The notes under the pieces were generated by a model, which made no database searches, was not told the DNA's origin, and saw nothing but the letters and a program-made list of their open reading frames with translations. Of a DNA stretch of 64,000 bases, positions 32,563 to 40,888 are shown piece by piece. The stretch's first letter is position 1; each line of letters begins with the position of its first letter. Position numbers and translations under genes: made by a program. Origin of the DNA: Streptomyces parvulus (lineage in GTDB: Bacteria; Actinomycetota; Actinomycetes; Streptomycetales; Streptomycetaceae); contig NZ_BMRX01000004.1 of NCBI RefSeq assembly GCF_014648855.1, positions 372,001 to 436,000 of the forward strand, read 5' to 3'.

Positions 32563-33666
32563 ATGCGGGAGCCGGTCGATCTCAGGCGCCAGCGGATACT
32601 GGCGGCGGTGCAGGCACGCGGGACCGCGCGGGTGCGTGATCTGGCCGACGAGTTGCAGGTCTCGGTGGTCACCGTGCGCCGTGACGTCGAGGAACTGACC
32701 CGCGAGGGCAGGCTGCGCCGGGGGCACGGGGTGGTCCGGTCGACGCTGCCGGACCAGGAGGCGCCCGCGGACCCCGGCGGCCCGGCCGGGGACCGGGTGG
32801 CGGTGGTGGTCCCGGTCCGGCACTCGTACCTCACCGAGACCCTGCACGGGGCGCGCACGGTGCTGGAGGAGTCCGGGCTGCGCATGGCCCTGCACCTGGC
32901 GCCCCAGGCGTCCGGCACCGAACGGCCCCTGGTGGAGCGGGCGCTGGCGGACGGCGCGCAGGGGCTGCTGATCGCCCCGCGCTGGCGCCGCCGGGCGGAG
33001 GAGGCCGCCGACCACGAGTGGCTCGCCGCGACCGGGGTGCCGACGGTGCTGATGGAGCGGCGGCCGTGGCGGGGCAGCGCCCTGCACGCACTGGACTCGG
33101 TGTGCTCGGACCACTGGTACGGCGCCCATCTCGCGGTGGAGCACCTGGTGGGCCTCGGCCACCGGCGGATCGTGTTCGCCACCCGCCACGACAGTCCGAC
33201 CGCCCGTTCGCTGCGGGCCGCGTTCACCGAGATCGCCGGGGCGCATCCGCTGGTGGAGCGGTGGGCGTGGACGCTCATCTCGCCGGAGGCCGGGGTCGAC
33301 GGGCCCTACTCCGCGGACGAGTCGGCGGAGCCGCCCGCGCTGCTGCGCGAGGTGGGGGCGACCGCCCTGGTGCTGCACGGCGACGTGGACGCGCTGATGA
33401 TCGTCCAGCGGCTGGCCGAGGAGGGGGTGCGCGTACCGGAGGACTGCTCGGTGGTGGCGTACGACGACGTGGTGGCGGGGCTGGGTTCGCCGCCGCTGAC
33501 GGCCGTCGCGCCGCCGAAGGCCGAGGTCGGGCGGGCGGCGGCGGAGCTGCTGCTGCGGCGGCTGGCCGAGCCGCCCGGGAGCCGGCCGGGACGGCGGATC
33601 GAACTGCTGCCGCGGCTGATGGTGCGCGGGTCGACCGCGTCTCGCACCGCCGACTCCAACCAATGA
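32563..33666 (+). CDS. Transcriptional regulator with DeoR HTH and LacI-type sensor
   Basis: This 367-residue protein joins an N-terminal DeoR-type winged helix (QRILAAVQARGTARVRDLAD and VVTVRRDVEELTREGRLRRG) to a LacI/GalR-type periplasmic-binding fold from about residue 70 (VAVVVPVRHSYLTETLHGAR, HLVGLGHRRIVFATR, EDCSVVAYDDV). Such hybrids control sugar transport operons in actinomycetes. The ATG at 32563 is preceded by GGGGAGG. It is followed by a sugar ABC transporter operon on the same strand and is the obvious regulator of it. Confidence 0.87.
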   Translation: MREPVDLRRQRILAAVQARGTARVRDLADELQVSVVTVRRDVEELTREGRLRRGHGVVRSTLPDQEAPADPGGPAGDRVAVVVPVRHSYLTETLHGARTVLEESGLRMALHLAPQASGTERPLVERALADGAQGLLIAPRWRRRAEEAADHEWLAATGVPTVLMERRPWRGSALHALDSVCSDHWYGAHLAVEHLVGLGHRRIVFATRHDSPTARSLRAAFTEIAGAHPLVERWAWTLISPEAGVDGPYSADESAEPPALLREVGATALVLHGDVDALMIVQRLAEEGVRVPEDCSVVAYDDVVAGLGSPPLTAVAPPKAEVGRAAAELLLRRLAEPPGSRPGRRIELLPRLMVRGSTASRTADSNQ

Positions 33667-33716
33667 GCGTTTGAGCGTTTTATTTTCTTCTGATCGATCT
33701 CTTGACCGTTTGAGTC
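33665..33716. promoter_or_regulatory. Repeated CGTTTGAG motifs in the ABC operon promoter
   Basis: GAGCGTTT occurs twice in direct tandem (33665-33680), and GACCGTTTGAGTC lies at 33704-33716, so CGTTTGAG is repeated 39 bases apart, about four helical turns. The inverted copy upstream of the regulator supports these as its binding sites. The intervening AT-rich tract (33678-33689) may be the promoter's -10 or spacer region. Confidence 0.55.
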
Positions 33717-33792
33717 GGGGCGTTCAGGATTCCCGTGTCCCGAACAGTCGTGGCCGCACCTGAGCGGACACGCAGGAGCCGCGGGAGGCGCC

Positions 33793-35124
33793 ATGCCCGG
33801 ACGACAGAGCCGTCGGTCCGTGCTCGCCGCGATGGCCGCCGTACCCCTGACAGGAGCCCTGGGCGCCTGCAGCGCGGGGAACGGCGCATCGTCGGCCCGC
33901 ACCGGAACCACCACGCGCGTCACCTTCTGGTCCGCCCTGCGCGGCAGCCAGGAGGTGGTCGACGCCTTCAACCGCACACACCGCAGCATCCAGGTCGACT
34001 TCCAGCAGATCCCCTCCGGCGGCCAGGGCGGCTACGCCAAGCTCAGCAACGCCGCCCGGGCGGGCAACGCGCCCGACGTGGCCACCATCGAGTACCCGCA
34101 GGTCCCGGGGTACGCGATCGACGGGGTGGCACGCGACATCACCGACCTGGTGAGCGACGGCCTGCGCCGCAGGCTGCTGCCGCAGGCGCTCGCCCTGACC
34201 ACCTTCGAGGACCGCGTCTTCGCCGTGCCGCTGGACGTCGAGCCGATGGTCATGCACTACCGCGCCGACCTGTTCGACCACTACGGGCTCGGCGTCGCGC
34301 GCACCTGGGAGGAGTTCGCCGAGCAGGCCGCGACCGTCCGCCGCAAGGCACCGGACCGGCGCCTGGTGCTCTTCCCCACCGACGGCATGACGCAGATGGC
34401 CTGCTACGCCTGGCAGGCGGGCGCCCAGTGGTTCGACACCTCCGGCGGAGCCTGGAACGTCTCCCTCGCCGACGCGCCGTCCAGACGGATCGCGGAGTAC
34501 TGGCAGCGGCTCATCGACCGGGACCACGTGTTCGTGAACGCGGTCGAGAGCCGGCAGTCCGACGCGCAGATCGGCAACGGGCTGGTCCTCACCCGGCTCA
34601 GCGGCGCCTGGGACGCCGGCGCGCAGATGAACGCGCGGCCCGGGCAGAAGGGCCAGTGGCGGATCGCGCCCATGCCGCAGTGGGACACGGGACGTCCGGC
34701 GACGGGCACGCACGGCGGTTCCACGTTCGCGGTCACCAAGGACAGCCGGAACCCCGAGGCCGCCATGGAGTTCATCGAGTGGCAGGTCTCCCACCCGGAC
34801 GCGCTGCGCGCCCGCCTCTCCAGCGGCACCAGCAGTCAGTACCCGGCCGCGCCCGGGCTGGTCCGGGTGGGACGCGAGGCCTTCGACCGGTCGTACTACG
34901 GCGGACAGGACATCTACGGCCTGTTCGAGCAGGAGGCCGGGAAGATCGGCGAACAGTGGCTGTGGGGACCGCGGATGAGCGCGACCCAGAAGGTCATGCA
35001 GGACTCCTTCGCCCGGGTCGGCGGCGGCCAGGGCAGCCTCCTGGAGTCCCTGCGCACCGCGCAGGAGGGCACCATGCCCGACCTCAAGGCCCTCGGCCTG
35101 TCCACCACCCAGCGCACCACCTGA
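33793..35124 (+). CDS. Sugar ABC transporter substrate-binding lipoprotein
   Basis: A 443-residue family 1 extracellular solute-binding protein: twin-arginine-like basic start (QSRRSVLAAM), lipobox LGAC with Cys26, then VTFWSALRGSQEVVDAFN, PDVATIEYPQVPGYA, and FIEWQVSHPD near the C-terminus. It should catch an oligosaccharide outside the membrane and deliver it to the two permeases that follow. No ATPase gene is in the operon, as is common in Streptomyces, where the shared MsiK ATPase serves many such importers. Confidence 0.88.
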   Translation: MPGRQSRRSVLAAMAAVPLTGALGACSAGNGASSARTGTTTRVTFWSALRGSQEVVDAFNRTHRSIQVDFQQIPSGGQGGYAKLSNAARAGNAPDVATIEYPQVPGYAIDGVARDITDLVSDGLRRRLLPQALALTTFEDRVFAVPLDVEPMVMHYRADLFDHYGLGVARTWEEFAEQAATVRRKAPDRRLVLFPTDGMTQMACYAWQAGAQWFDTSGGAWNVSLADAPSRRIAEYWQRLIDRDHVFVNAVESRQSDAQIGNGLVLTRLSGAWDAGAQMNARPGQKGQWRIAPMPQWDTGRPATGTHGGSTFAVTKDSRNPEAAMEFIEWQVSHPDALRARLSSGTSSQYPAAPGLVRVGREAFDRSYYGGQDIYGLFEQEAGKIGEQWLWGPRMSATQKVMQDSFARVGGGQGSLLESLRTAQEGTMPDLKALGLSTTQRTT

Positions 35125-35148
35125 GCCGACGAGAGGCAGGTGACACCC

Positions 35149-36135
35149 ATGACCACGACGACCCACTCGCGGGTGCCGGCCGGCGCCGCACGCGCAGCCG
35201 CCCCGCAGCCCTCCGCCTCCGGCGTCCGCGCCCGCAGAGCGGCCAGGAGACGCCGACTGGGCGCCTGCGGCGTCCTGATGACGCCGTTCTTCGCCCTGCT
35301 GGTCACCGTCTTCCTCATCCCCGTCGGCACCGCCGTCCACCTGAGCTTCTTCAGCGACGACCAGCCCGGCCTGGGCTTCGGCCCCGAGCGGCAGGTCTTC
35401 GTCGGGCTGCGCTCCTACGCGGCCGTCCTCACCGACCCCACCTTCCTCGGCGGGCTCGGCACGGTCGCCCTGTACTGCCTCATCTACATCCCGCTGATGG
35501 TCGTAGGCGCGCTCGCCCTGGCGCTGATGCTGGACTCCGGGGTGGTCCGGCTGCGCGCCTTCGCCCAGCTGGGCCTGTTCCTGCCGCACGCGGTGCCCGG
35601 CATCATCGCCGCGCTGATCTGGCTGTACCTGTACACGCCCGGCATCAGCCCGGTCATCGAGCTGTTCGCGAAGGGCGACATCACGATCGACTTCCTGGGG
35701 GTGCACACGGTGGTCCCCTCCATCGTGAACATCGCCCTGTGGAGCAACCTGGGCTACAACATGGTGGTCTTCTACGCCGCCCTGCAGGCCGTGCCGCGCG
35801 AGGTGATCGAGGCGTCCGTCGTCGACGGCGCCGGGCCGGTGCGCGCGGCGCTCCAGGTCAAGACGCCGCTGGTGCGCGCCTCCATCGTGATGGTGTCGAT
35901 CTTCACCCTGATCTGGGCGCTCCAGCTGTTCACCGAGCCCATGCTGCTCAGCCAGTCCTCACCGATGATCAGCTCCCGGTTCTCCCCCAGCATGTACATC
36001 TACGACGCGGCCTTCACCCGCAACAACTACGGTCTCGCGGCGGCCGCTTCGGTGGTCCTGCTGGTGTGCACCATCGCACTGTCCTACGGCGTCACCCGCT
36101 TCACCAGCCGCGCCGACTCCGAGGAGGCCCGATGA
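35149..36135 (+). CDS. Sugar ABC transporter permease (MalF-like)
   Basis: A 328-residue permease with six hydrophobic helices and the EAA loop EASVVDGAGPVRAALQVKTP near residue 220, the site of ATPase contact. The N-terminal 45 residues are cytoplasmic and basic (RARRAARRRRLG). ATG 35149 is preferred, with AGGTGA 5 bases upstream; GTG 35140 would add three residues. It overlaps the second permease by 4 bases. Confidence 0.88.
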   Translation: MTTTTHSRVPAGAARAAAPQPSASGVRARRAARRRRLGACGVLMTPFFALLVTVFLIPVGTAVHLSFFSDDQPGLGFGPERQVFVGLRSYAAVLTDPTFLGGLGTVALYCLIYIPLMVVGALALALMLDSGVVRLRAFAQLGLFLPHAVPGIIAALIWLYLYTPGISPVIELFAKGDITIDFLGVHTVVPSIVNIALWSNLGYNMVVFYAALQAVPREVIEASVVDGAGPVRAALQVKTPLVRASIVMVSIFTLIWALQLFTEPMLLSQSSPMISSRFSPSMYIYDAAFTRNNYGLAAAASVVLLVCTIALSYGVTRFTSRADSEEAR

Positions 36136-36995
36136 GCGCCACCGACAGCTCGCTGCTCCGCCCGGGACTGCTCGGCCGCGCCACGGTCAACGTGGTCGTC
36201 ACCGTCTCCGTCCTCTACACGCTGCTGCCCGTGCTGTGGCTGGTGCTGGCCTCCACGAAGACGCGGGACGCCCTCTTCAGCAGCGACCTGCTCTCCCTGA
36301 GCGACTTCTCGTTCCTGCGCAACCTCGACGACCTCTTCGCCATGGACGGCGGGCTGTACGGGCGCTGGTACGTCAACAGCCTGCTGTACGCCGTCCTCGG
36401 CGCGGCCCTCGGCGCGCTGATCAGCGTGGCCTGCGGCTACGCCTTCGACAAGTACCGCTTCCGGCACAAGGAGAAGCTGTTCGGCCTGGTGCTGGCCGCG
36501 GTCATGGTGCCGCAGACCGTGCTCGCCCTGCCGCTGTACCTGATGGCCTCCGAGGCCGGCCTGGTCAACACCTTCTGGGCGGTCTTCATCCCGGTGCTGT
36601 TCAACCCGTTCGGCGTCTACCTGGGCCGGATCTTCGCGCGCGGCTACGTGCCCGACGAGGTGCTGGAGGCGGCCCGGGTGGACGGGGCGGGCGAGCTGAC
36701 CACGTACGTCCGGGTGGCCCTGCGGATGCTGGGGCCGGGCCTGATCACGGTCTTCCTGTTCCAGCTGACCGCGATCTGGAACAACTTCTTCCTGCCCATG
36801 GTGATGCTCTCCGACCAGGACCTGTACCCCGTCAGTCTCGGCCTGTACCAGTGGAACAGCTCGGCGTCCGTCTCGCCCGAGTACTACCCCGTGGTGATCA
36901 TGGGGTCACTGCTCGCCGTACTGCCGCTCATCCTCGCCTTCGTGCTGCTCCAGCGTTTCTGGCGCAGCGGCCTGACCGCCGGAGCCGTCAAGTGA
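36132..36995 (+). CDS. Sugar ABC transporter permease (MalG-like)
   Basis: A 287-residue permease with six helices, YVNSLLYAVLGAALGALISV and the EAA motif EAARVDGAGELTTYVRVALR, and the end LLQRFWRSGLTAGAVK typical of the MalG type. ATGA overlap with the first permease, GTGA overlap with the dehydrogenase gene downstream, so the three are one translational unit. Confidence 0.88.
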   Translation: MSATDSSLLRPGLLGRATVNVVVTVSVLYTLLPVLWLVLASTKTRDALFSSDLLSLSDFSFLRNLDDLFAMDGGLYGRWYVNSLLYAVLGAALGALISVACGYAFDKYRFRHKEKLFGLVLAAVMVPQTVLALPLYLMASEAGLVNTFWAVFIPVLFNPFGVYLGRIFARGYVPDEVLEAARVDGAGELTTYVRVALRMLGPGLITVFLFQLTAIWNNFFLPMVMLSDQDLYPVSLGLYQWNSSASVSPEYYPVVIMGSLLAVLPLILAFVLLQRFWRSGLTAGAVK

Positions 36996-38023
36996 CCGTG
37001 CACGCCCCAGGACCCGGCCGCCGGCCCCGTGCCGCCGTGGCCATGTCCGCGGACGCCGCCTCGGCCGTCCTCGATCCCCAGTCCCTCGCCGCCTTCCGCC
37101 GGGTCTGCGACCTCGCGCCCTTCCCGGTGCTCGACGACCTCTCCACCGCCCGGGCCGTGTCCGTGCTGGCCGGCGTGGAGTTGCTGGTCACCGGCTGGGG
37201 CTGCCCGCCGCTGGACGCGGACGTGCTGCGGGCGGCGCCGCGGCTGCGGGCCGTCGTGCACACGGCGGGCAGTGTCCGCGGGCACGTCACCGACGCGTGC
37301 TGGGACCGCGGGATCGAGGTCTCCTCGGCCGCCGCGGCCAACGCTCTGCCGGTGGCCGAGTACACCCTGGCCATGATCCTGCTCAGCGGCAAGCGGGTCC
37401 TGGAGCGGGCCCGGGACTACCGGACGACGCGGGCCCGCGGCAACTGGCTGCGCACCTCGCGCGGCGTCGGCAACTACCGGCGCACGGTGGGCATCCTGTC
37501 GGCCTCCCTCATCGGCCGCCGGGTGATCGAGCTGCTGCGGCCGCACGACGTCGAGGTGCTGCTGCACGACCCCTACGTGAGCGAGGCCGAGGCCGCCGCA
37601 CTGGGCGTCGAGGCGGTCGGGCTGCCGGAGCTGTTCGCCCGCTGCGACACCGTGAGCGTGCACACTCCGCTGCTGCCGGCGACCCGGAGGCTGGTCGGAC
37701 GCGAGCTGATCGAGTCGATGCCGGCCGACGCCGTGCTCGTCAACACCTCGCGCGGCGCGGTCGTCGACCAGGCGGCCCTGACGGACGCGGTGCTGGCCGG
37801 CCGCGTCCGCGCCGTGCTCGACGTCACCGACCCCGAGGCGCTGCCGGCGGACCACCCGCTGTGGGACTGCGAGCACGCCCTGATCACCCCGCACCTCGCC
37901 GGCTCCGAGGGCAACGAGTGGCGCCGGCTCGCCGACCTGGCGCTCGACGAGACGACCCGCTGGGCCTCCGGGGCCGGCTTCCTCCACCCCGTACGACGCG
38001 AAAGGCTGGCGTTCCTGGCATGA
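36992..38023 (+). CDS. D-isomer-specific 2-hydroxyacid dehydrogenase family protein with altered NAD loop
   Basis: A 343-residue member of the D-2-hydroxyacid dehydrogenase family. Substrate-domain and catalytic features are there (NTSRGAVVD with the active Arg, VLDVTDPEALPADHP, LITPHLAGSE with the catalytic His). The dinucleotide loop, normally GxGxxG, reads SASLIG (170-175 after VGIL), so the first two glycines are serines. This may change cofactor binding or mean a non-redox role. It lies between an importer and a DUF2264 protein, and so belongs to a sugar or sugar-acid pathway. Confidence 0.82.
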   Translation: MTVHAPGPGRRPRAAVAMSADAASAVLDPQSLAAFRRVCDLAPFPVLDDLSTARAVSVLAGVELLVTGWGCPPLDADVLRAAPRLRAVVHTAGSVRGHVTDACWDRGIEVSSAAAANALPVAEYTLAMILLSGKRVLERARDYRTTRARGNWLRTSRGVGNYRRTVGILSASLIGRRVIELLRPHDVEVLLHDPYVSEAEAAALGVEAVGLPELFARCDTVSVHTPLLPATRRLVGRELIESMPADAVLVNTSRGAVVDQAALTDAVLAGRVRAVLDVTDPEALPADHPLWDCEHALITPHLAGSEGNEWRRLADLALDETTRWASGAGFLHPVRRERLAFLA

Positions 38024-39933
38024 GCATCCCGTTCGAACTGCCCACCGAGGACCGTGCGTCGAGCCCGTACACCGGCTACACCCGCGCCCACTGGGAGGCC
38101 GTCGCCGACGGGCTGCTGTGGGCGGCGTGGCGCTGGGGCACGCCCGGGTGCGCGCTGCTCGACCTGCCGGGGCGGCCGTCGCGCTCGGGCGTGCGCTCCG
38201 ACGGCCTGGAAGGGTTCGCCCGGACGTTCCTCGCGGCGGCCTTCCGGGTCACGGGCGCCGGCGGCGAGGACCCGCACGACTGGCTGGGGCGGTATGCGCG
38301 CGGCCTCGCCTCGGGCACCCGCACGCCCGGCCGCGACGACGCCGAGTCCTGGCCGCTGATCCTGGACCACGACGTGCAGGGCCAGCCCATGGTCGAGTCG
38401 GCGTCGGTCGCGCTCGGCCTGCGGCTGACCGCGCCGTGGCTGTGGAAGAACCTCGACTCCGCGGTCCAGGACCGGGTGGAGGAGTGGCTGCGCGGGGCGC
38501 TGCGGCACGTGCCGGCGCCGAACAACTGGTACCTGTTCCCCTACACGGTCGCCGGGTTCCTGGAGTCGGTCGGCCGGGGCGACGCGGAGACGGGCGCGGC
38601 GCGGGAGCGGGCGCTGGAGCTGATGGAGGGCTGGTACCGGGGCGGGGGCTGGTACGCCGACGGCGACGGACGCGCCTTCGACCACTACAACGGCTGGGCC
38701 CTGCACCTCTACCCGGTGCTCGACGCCCACCTCGGCGGCGACACCGAGGCCCTCGCCCGGTACGGGGGGCGGCTGCGCGCCCACCTGGACGGGTTCGGCT
38801 CGATGTTCGGGGCGGACGGGGCGCCACTGCACTACGGCCGCTCGCTGACCTACCGTTTCGCGGCCTCGTCGGCCGTGGGGCTGGGCGCGCTGACCGGGCA
38901 CACGCCGCTGGCGCCGGGCGCCTCGCGGCGGCTGGTGAGCGGGAGCCTGCGGTACTTCATGGACCGCGGGGCGCTGAGCGACGAGGGGCTGCTGAGCCTG
39001 GGCTGGTTCGGGCCCCACGGGGCGACGCTCCAGCCGTACTCGGGCCCGGCCTCCCCGTACTGGGCGTCGAAGGCCTTCGTGTCCCTGCTCGCCCCCGCGG
39101 ACCACGCCCTATGGACGGCGACGGAGGAGCGCGCGCCGGTGGAGGAGGCGGACCGCGTGCTGGCCCTCGCGGCTCCGGGGCTGCTGGTGCAGTCGACGCG
39201 CGAGGACGGGATCGTACGGCTGCACAACCACGGCAGCGACCATGTCCGGCCGCACGAGGGCGAGTCGGCGGCCGAGGACGACCCGCACTACGGCAGGCAG
39301 GCCTACTCGACCCGGACCGGACCCACCGCCGGGGAGAACGCGGCCGACAACCATCTGTCGGTGGAGGTCGGCGGCCGGGGCAGCGTGCGGCGGCGGATCC
39401 ACCCGCTCGGCGCCGGGCAGGGCGAGGGCTGGGGCTGGGCGGCCTCCTGGCACCGGCCCGTGTTCACCGGCGGCGCCCCGATGGTGCCGGGGCTGCGGGT
39501 GGAGAGCGTGACGGTGGCGCGGGGTCCGTACGAACTGCGGGTCCACCGGGTCCTCGGGGCGCCGCCGGGTGCCCGGCTGACCCACACCGGGTGGGCCACA
39601 GGACCCGAGGAGCCGCTGGTCTCCGCGCTGCACGGACTGCACGGCTGGCTCCCGGGGACGGAGACGGTGCGCGCCCCGCAGGGCACGGCGTTCGTGCCGT
39701 GGGCCGAACTGCCCCGGCTGTCGGGCGAGGCGGGGGGCACCTCCGTGCACGTCTGCGTGGCCGTGCTCGCCGGGGAGCCGGTGAACGTCTCCCCCGCCGA
39801 GGCCGTCACGGCCGTCGAGGCCGGCGACGGCGGCGTCGAGGTGGTGTGGGCGGACGATGCCGCCCGCACCCGGATCTCGTTCGACCCCGTCACGGTGACG
39901 CACGCTCAGGGGGCGGCCGGTCCGGACGCCTAG
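38020..39933 (+). CDS. DUF2264 domain protein, probable polysaccharide-degrading enzyme
   Basis: The 637-residue protein matches DUF2264: an alpha/alpha-toroid-like N-terminal half (about 30-370) with NNWYLFPYTVAGFLESVG, GWYADGDGRAFDHYNGWALH and GAPLHYGRSLTYRFA, and a beta-sandwich-like C-terminal half. The architecture resembles polysaccharide lyases and unsaturated-uronyl hydrolases. No signal peptide is present, so it acts in the cytoplasm on an imported oligosaccharide. It is the last gene of the transporter operon and converges on a lipid kinase gene, sharing four bases (CTAG). Confidence 0.82.
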   Translation: MSIPFELPTEDRASSPYTGYTRAHWEAVADGLLWAAWRWGTPGCALLDLPGRPSRSGVRSDGLEGFARTFLAAAFRVTGAGGEDPHDWLGRYARGLASGTRTPGRDDAESWPLILDHDVQGQPMVESASVALGLRLTAPWLWKNLDSAVQDRVEEWLRGALRHVPAPNNWYLFPYTVAGFLESVGRGDAETGAARERALELMEGWYRGGGWYADGDGRAFDHYNGWALHLYPVLDAHLGGDTEALARYGGRLRAHLDGFGSMFGADGAPLHYGRSLTYRFAASSAVGLGALTGHTPLAPGASRRLVSGSLRYFMDRGALSDEGLLSLGWFGPHGATLQPYSGPASPYWASKAFVSLLAPADHALWTATEERAPVEEADRVLALAAPGLLVQSTREDGIVRLHNHGSDHVRPHEGESAAEDDPHYGRQAYSTRTGPTAGENAADNHLSVEVGGRGSVRRRIHPLGAGQGEGWGWAASWHRPVFTGGAPMVPGLRVESVTVARGPYELRVHRVLGAPPGARLTHTGWATGPEEPLVSALHGLHGWLPGTETVRAPQGTAFVPWAELPRLSGEAGGTSVHVCVAVLAGEPVNVSPAEAVTAVEAGDGGVEVVWADDAARTRISFDPVTVTHAQGAAGPDA

Positions 39934-40817
39934 GACTCGGACAGGACGCGCAGGGCGCCGGGCAGCACCCGCGCGGTGACGGGGACCGCGGCGTCGACCT
40001 CGCCGTCGGCGCCGTACGGTATCGCCCGGTCCGCCTCGATGCGGACCTCCCTGCCGCGCACGACGCGGACCTGGGGCCGGTGCACGTGGGCGCCGGTCCC
40101 GAGTTCGTTCATCAGCGCGAAGAACAGCCGCCGCGGCGCGTCGTGGATCATCACCACCTCCAGCAGGCCGTCGTCCACCTCGGCGGCGGGCGCGATCAGC
40201 CGGTTGAAGCCGTAGTAGCCGGAGTTGGCGGCCACCACCGTGTAGCCGGTGAAGGCGTGCTCCTCGCCGTCGACCGTCACCCGGTAGCGCGGGGCGCGCC
40301 ACCCGGCGACGGCCCGCAGGGCGCCCGCGTAGTAGGAGGCCGTACCGCGCAGCAGGCGGGCGCTGTTGGCATGGTGGTTGGCGAGCGCGTCGACCCCGGC
40401 GTAGACGCTGCCGAGCACGACGGTGCGGTCGTGGACGGCCGAGGTGACCTCGATGGTGTCGACGGCGCGGGGTTCGCCGTCGAGCAGGACCCGGGCGATT
40501 TCGGCCGGGTCGGTGGGCAGGCCCAGCGCGCGGGCGAAGTCGTTGCCCCGCCCGGCCGGCACCAGCCCCAGCACGGCGCCGGTGCCGCTGAGCGCGCCGC
40601 CGATGCCGCCCGCCATCCCGTCGCCGCCGACGGCGAGCACGATCCGGTCGCGTTCGCCGGCCCGGCGGGCGAGTTCCCGGGCGTGGTCGAGGCTGTGGCT
40701 GTACTCGGTCTCCAGCCCCGCGCCCGCCTCCCGCAGCAGCCGCGCCACCCCGAGCAGCGCGGCGGCCGAGGTGGCGCCGCCTGCGGTGGGGTTGACGACG
40801 GCGGTGAACTGTCGCAT
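39930..40817 (-). CDS. Diacylglycerol/sphingosine-kinase family lipid kinase
   Basis: A 295-residue protein with the DAGK catalytic fold: VVNPTAGG at residues 8-15, VLAVGGDGMAGGIGG (the usual GGDGT is GGDGM here), GLVPAGRGNDFARALGLP and VVAANSGYYGFNR followed by DGLLEVVMIHDAP. Such enzymes phosphorylate diacylglycerol or related lipids. It is 71 bases downstream of the alkyl-DHAP-synthase-like gene on the same strand and likely co-transcribed, which fits a glycerolipid role. Confidence 0.85.
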   Translation of the reverse strand: MRQFTAVVNPTAGGATSAAALLGVARLLREAGAGLETEYSHSLDHARELARRAGERDRIVLAVGGDGMAGGIGGALSGTGAVLGLVPAGRGNDFARALGLPTDPAEIARVLLDGEPRAVDTIEVTSAVHDRTVVLGSVYAGVDALANHHANSARLLRGTASYYAGALRAVAGWRAPRYRVTVDGEEHAFTGYTVVAANSGYYGFNRLIAPAAEVDDGLLEVVMIHDAPRRLFFALMNELGTGAHVHRPQVRVVRGREVRIEADRAIPYGADGEVDAAVPVTARVLPGALRVLSES

Positions 40818-40888
40818 CGATCTGCCTCCGGGCTGACGGGTGGTGCCGACTGTTGTCTCACGGGTGCGGTGGCCGCCGGCCGGCGGGG

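Noticed and set aside
33735..36995. A 1086-codon open frame running through the lipoprotein, first permease and second permease genes
   Set aside because: Only its end, from ATG 36132, is a real gene. The part before reads Arg/Ala/Gly/Pro-rich sequence in the wrong frame of two well-supported genes.
39930..39933. The CTAG shared by the stops of two convergent genes as a special site
   Set aside because: It is simply two overlapping TAG stops; nothing else near it suggests a function.
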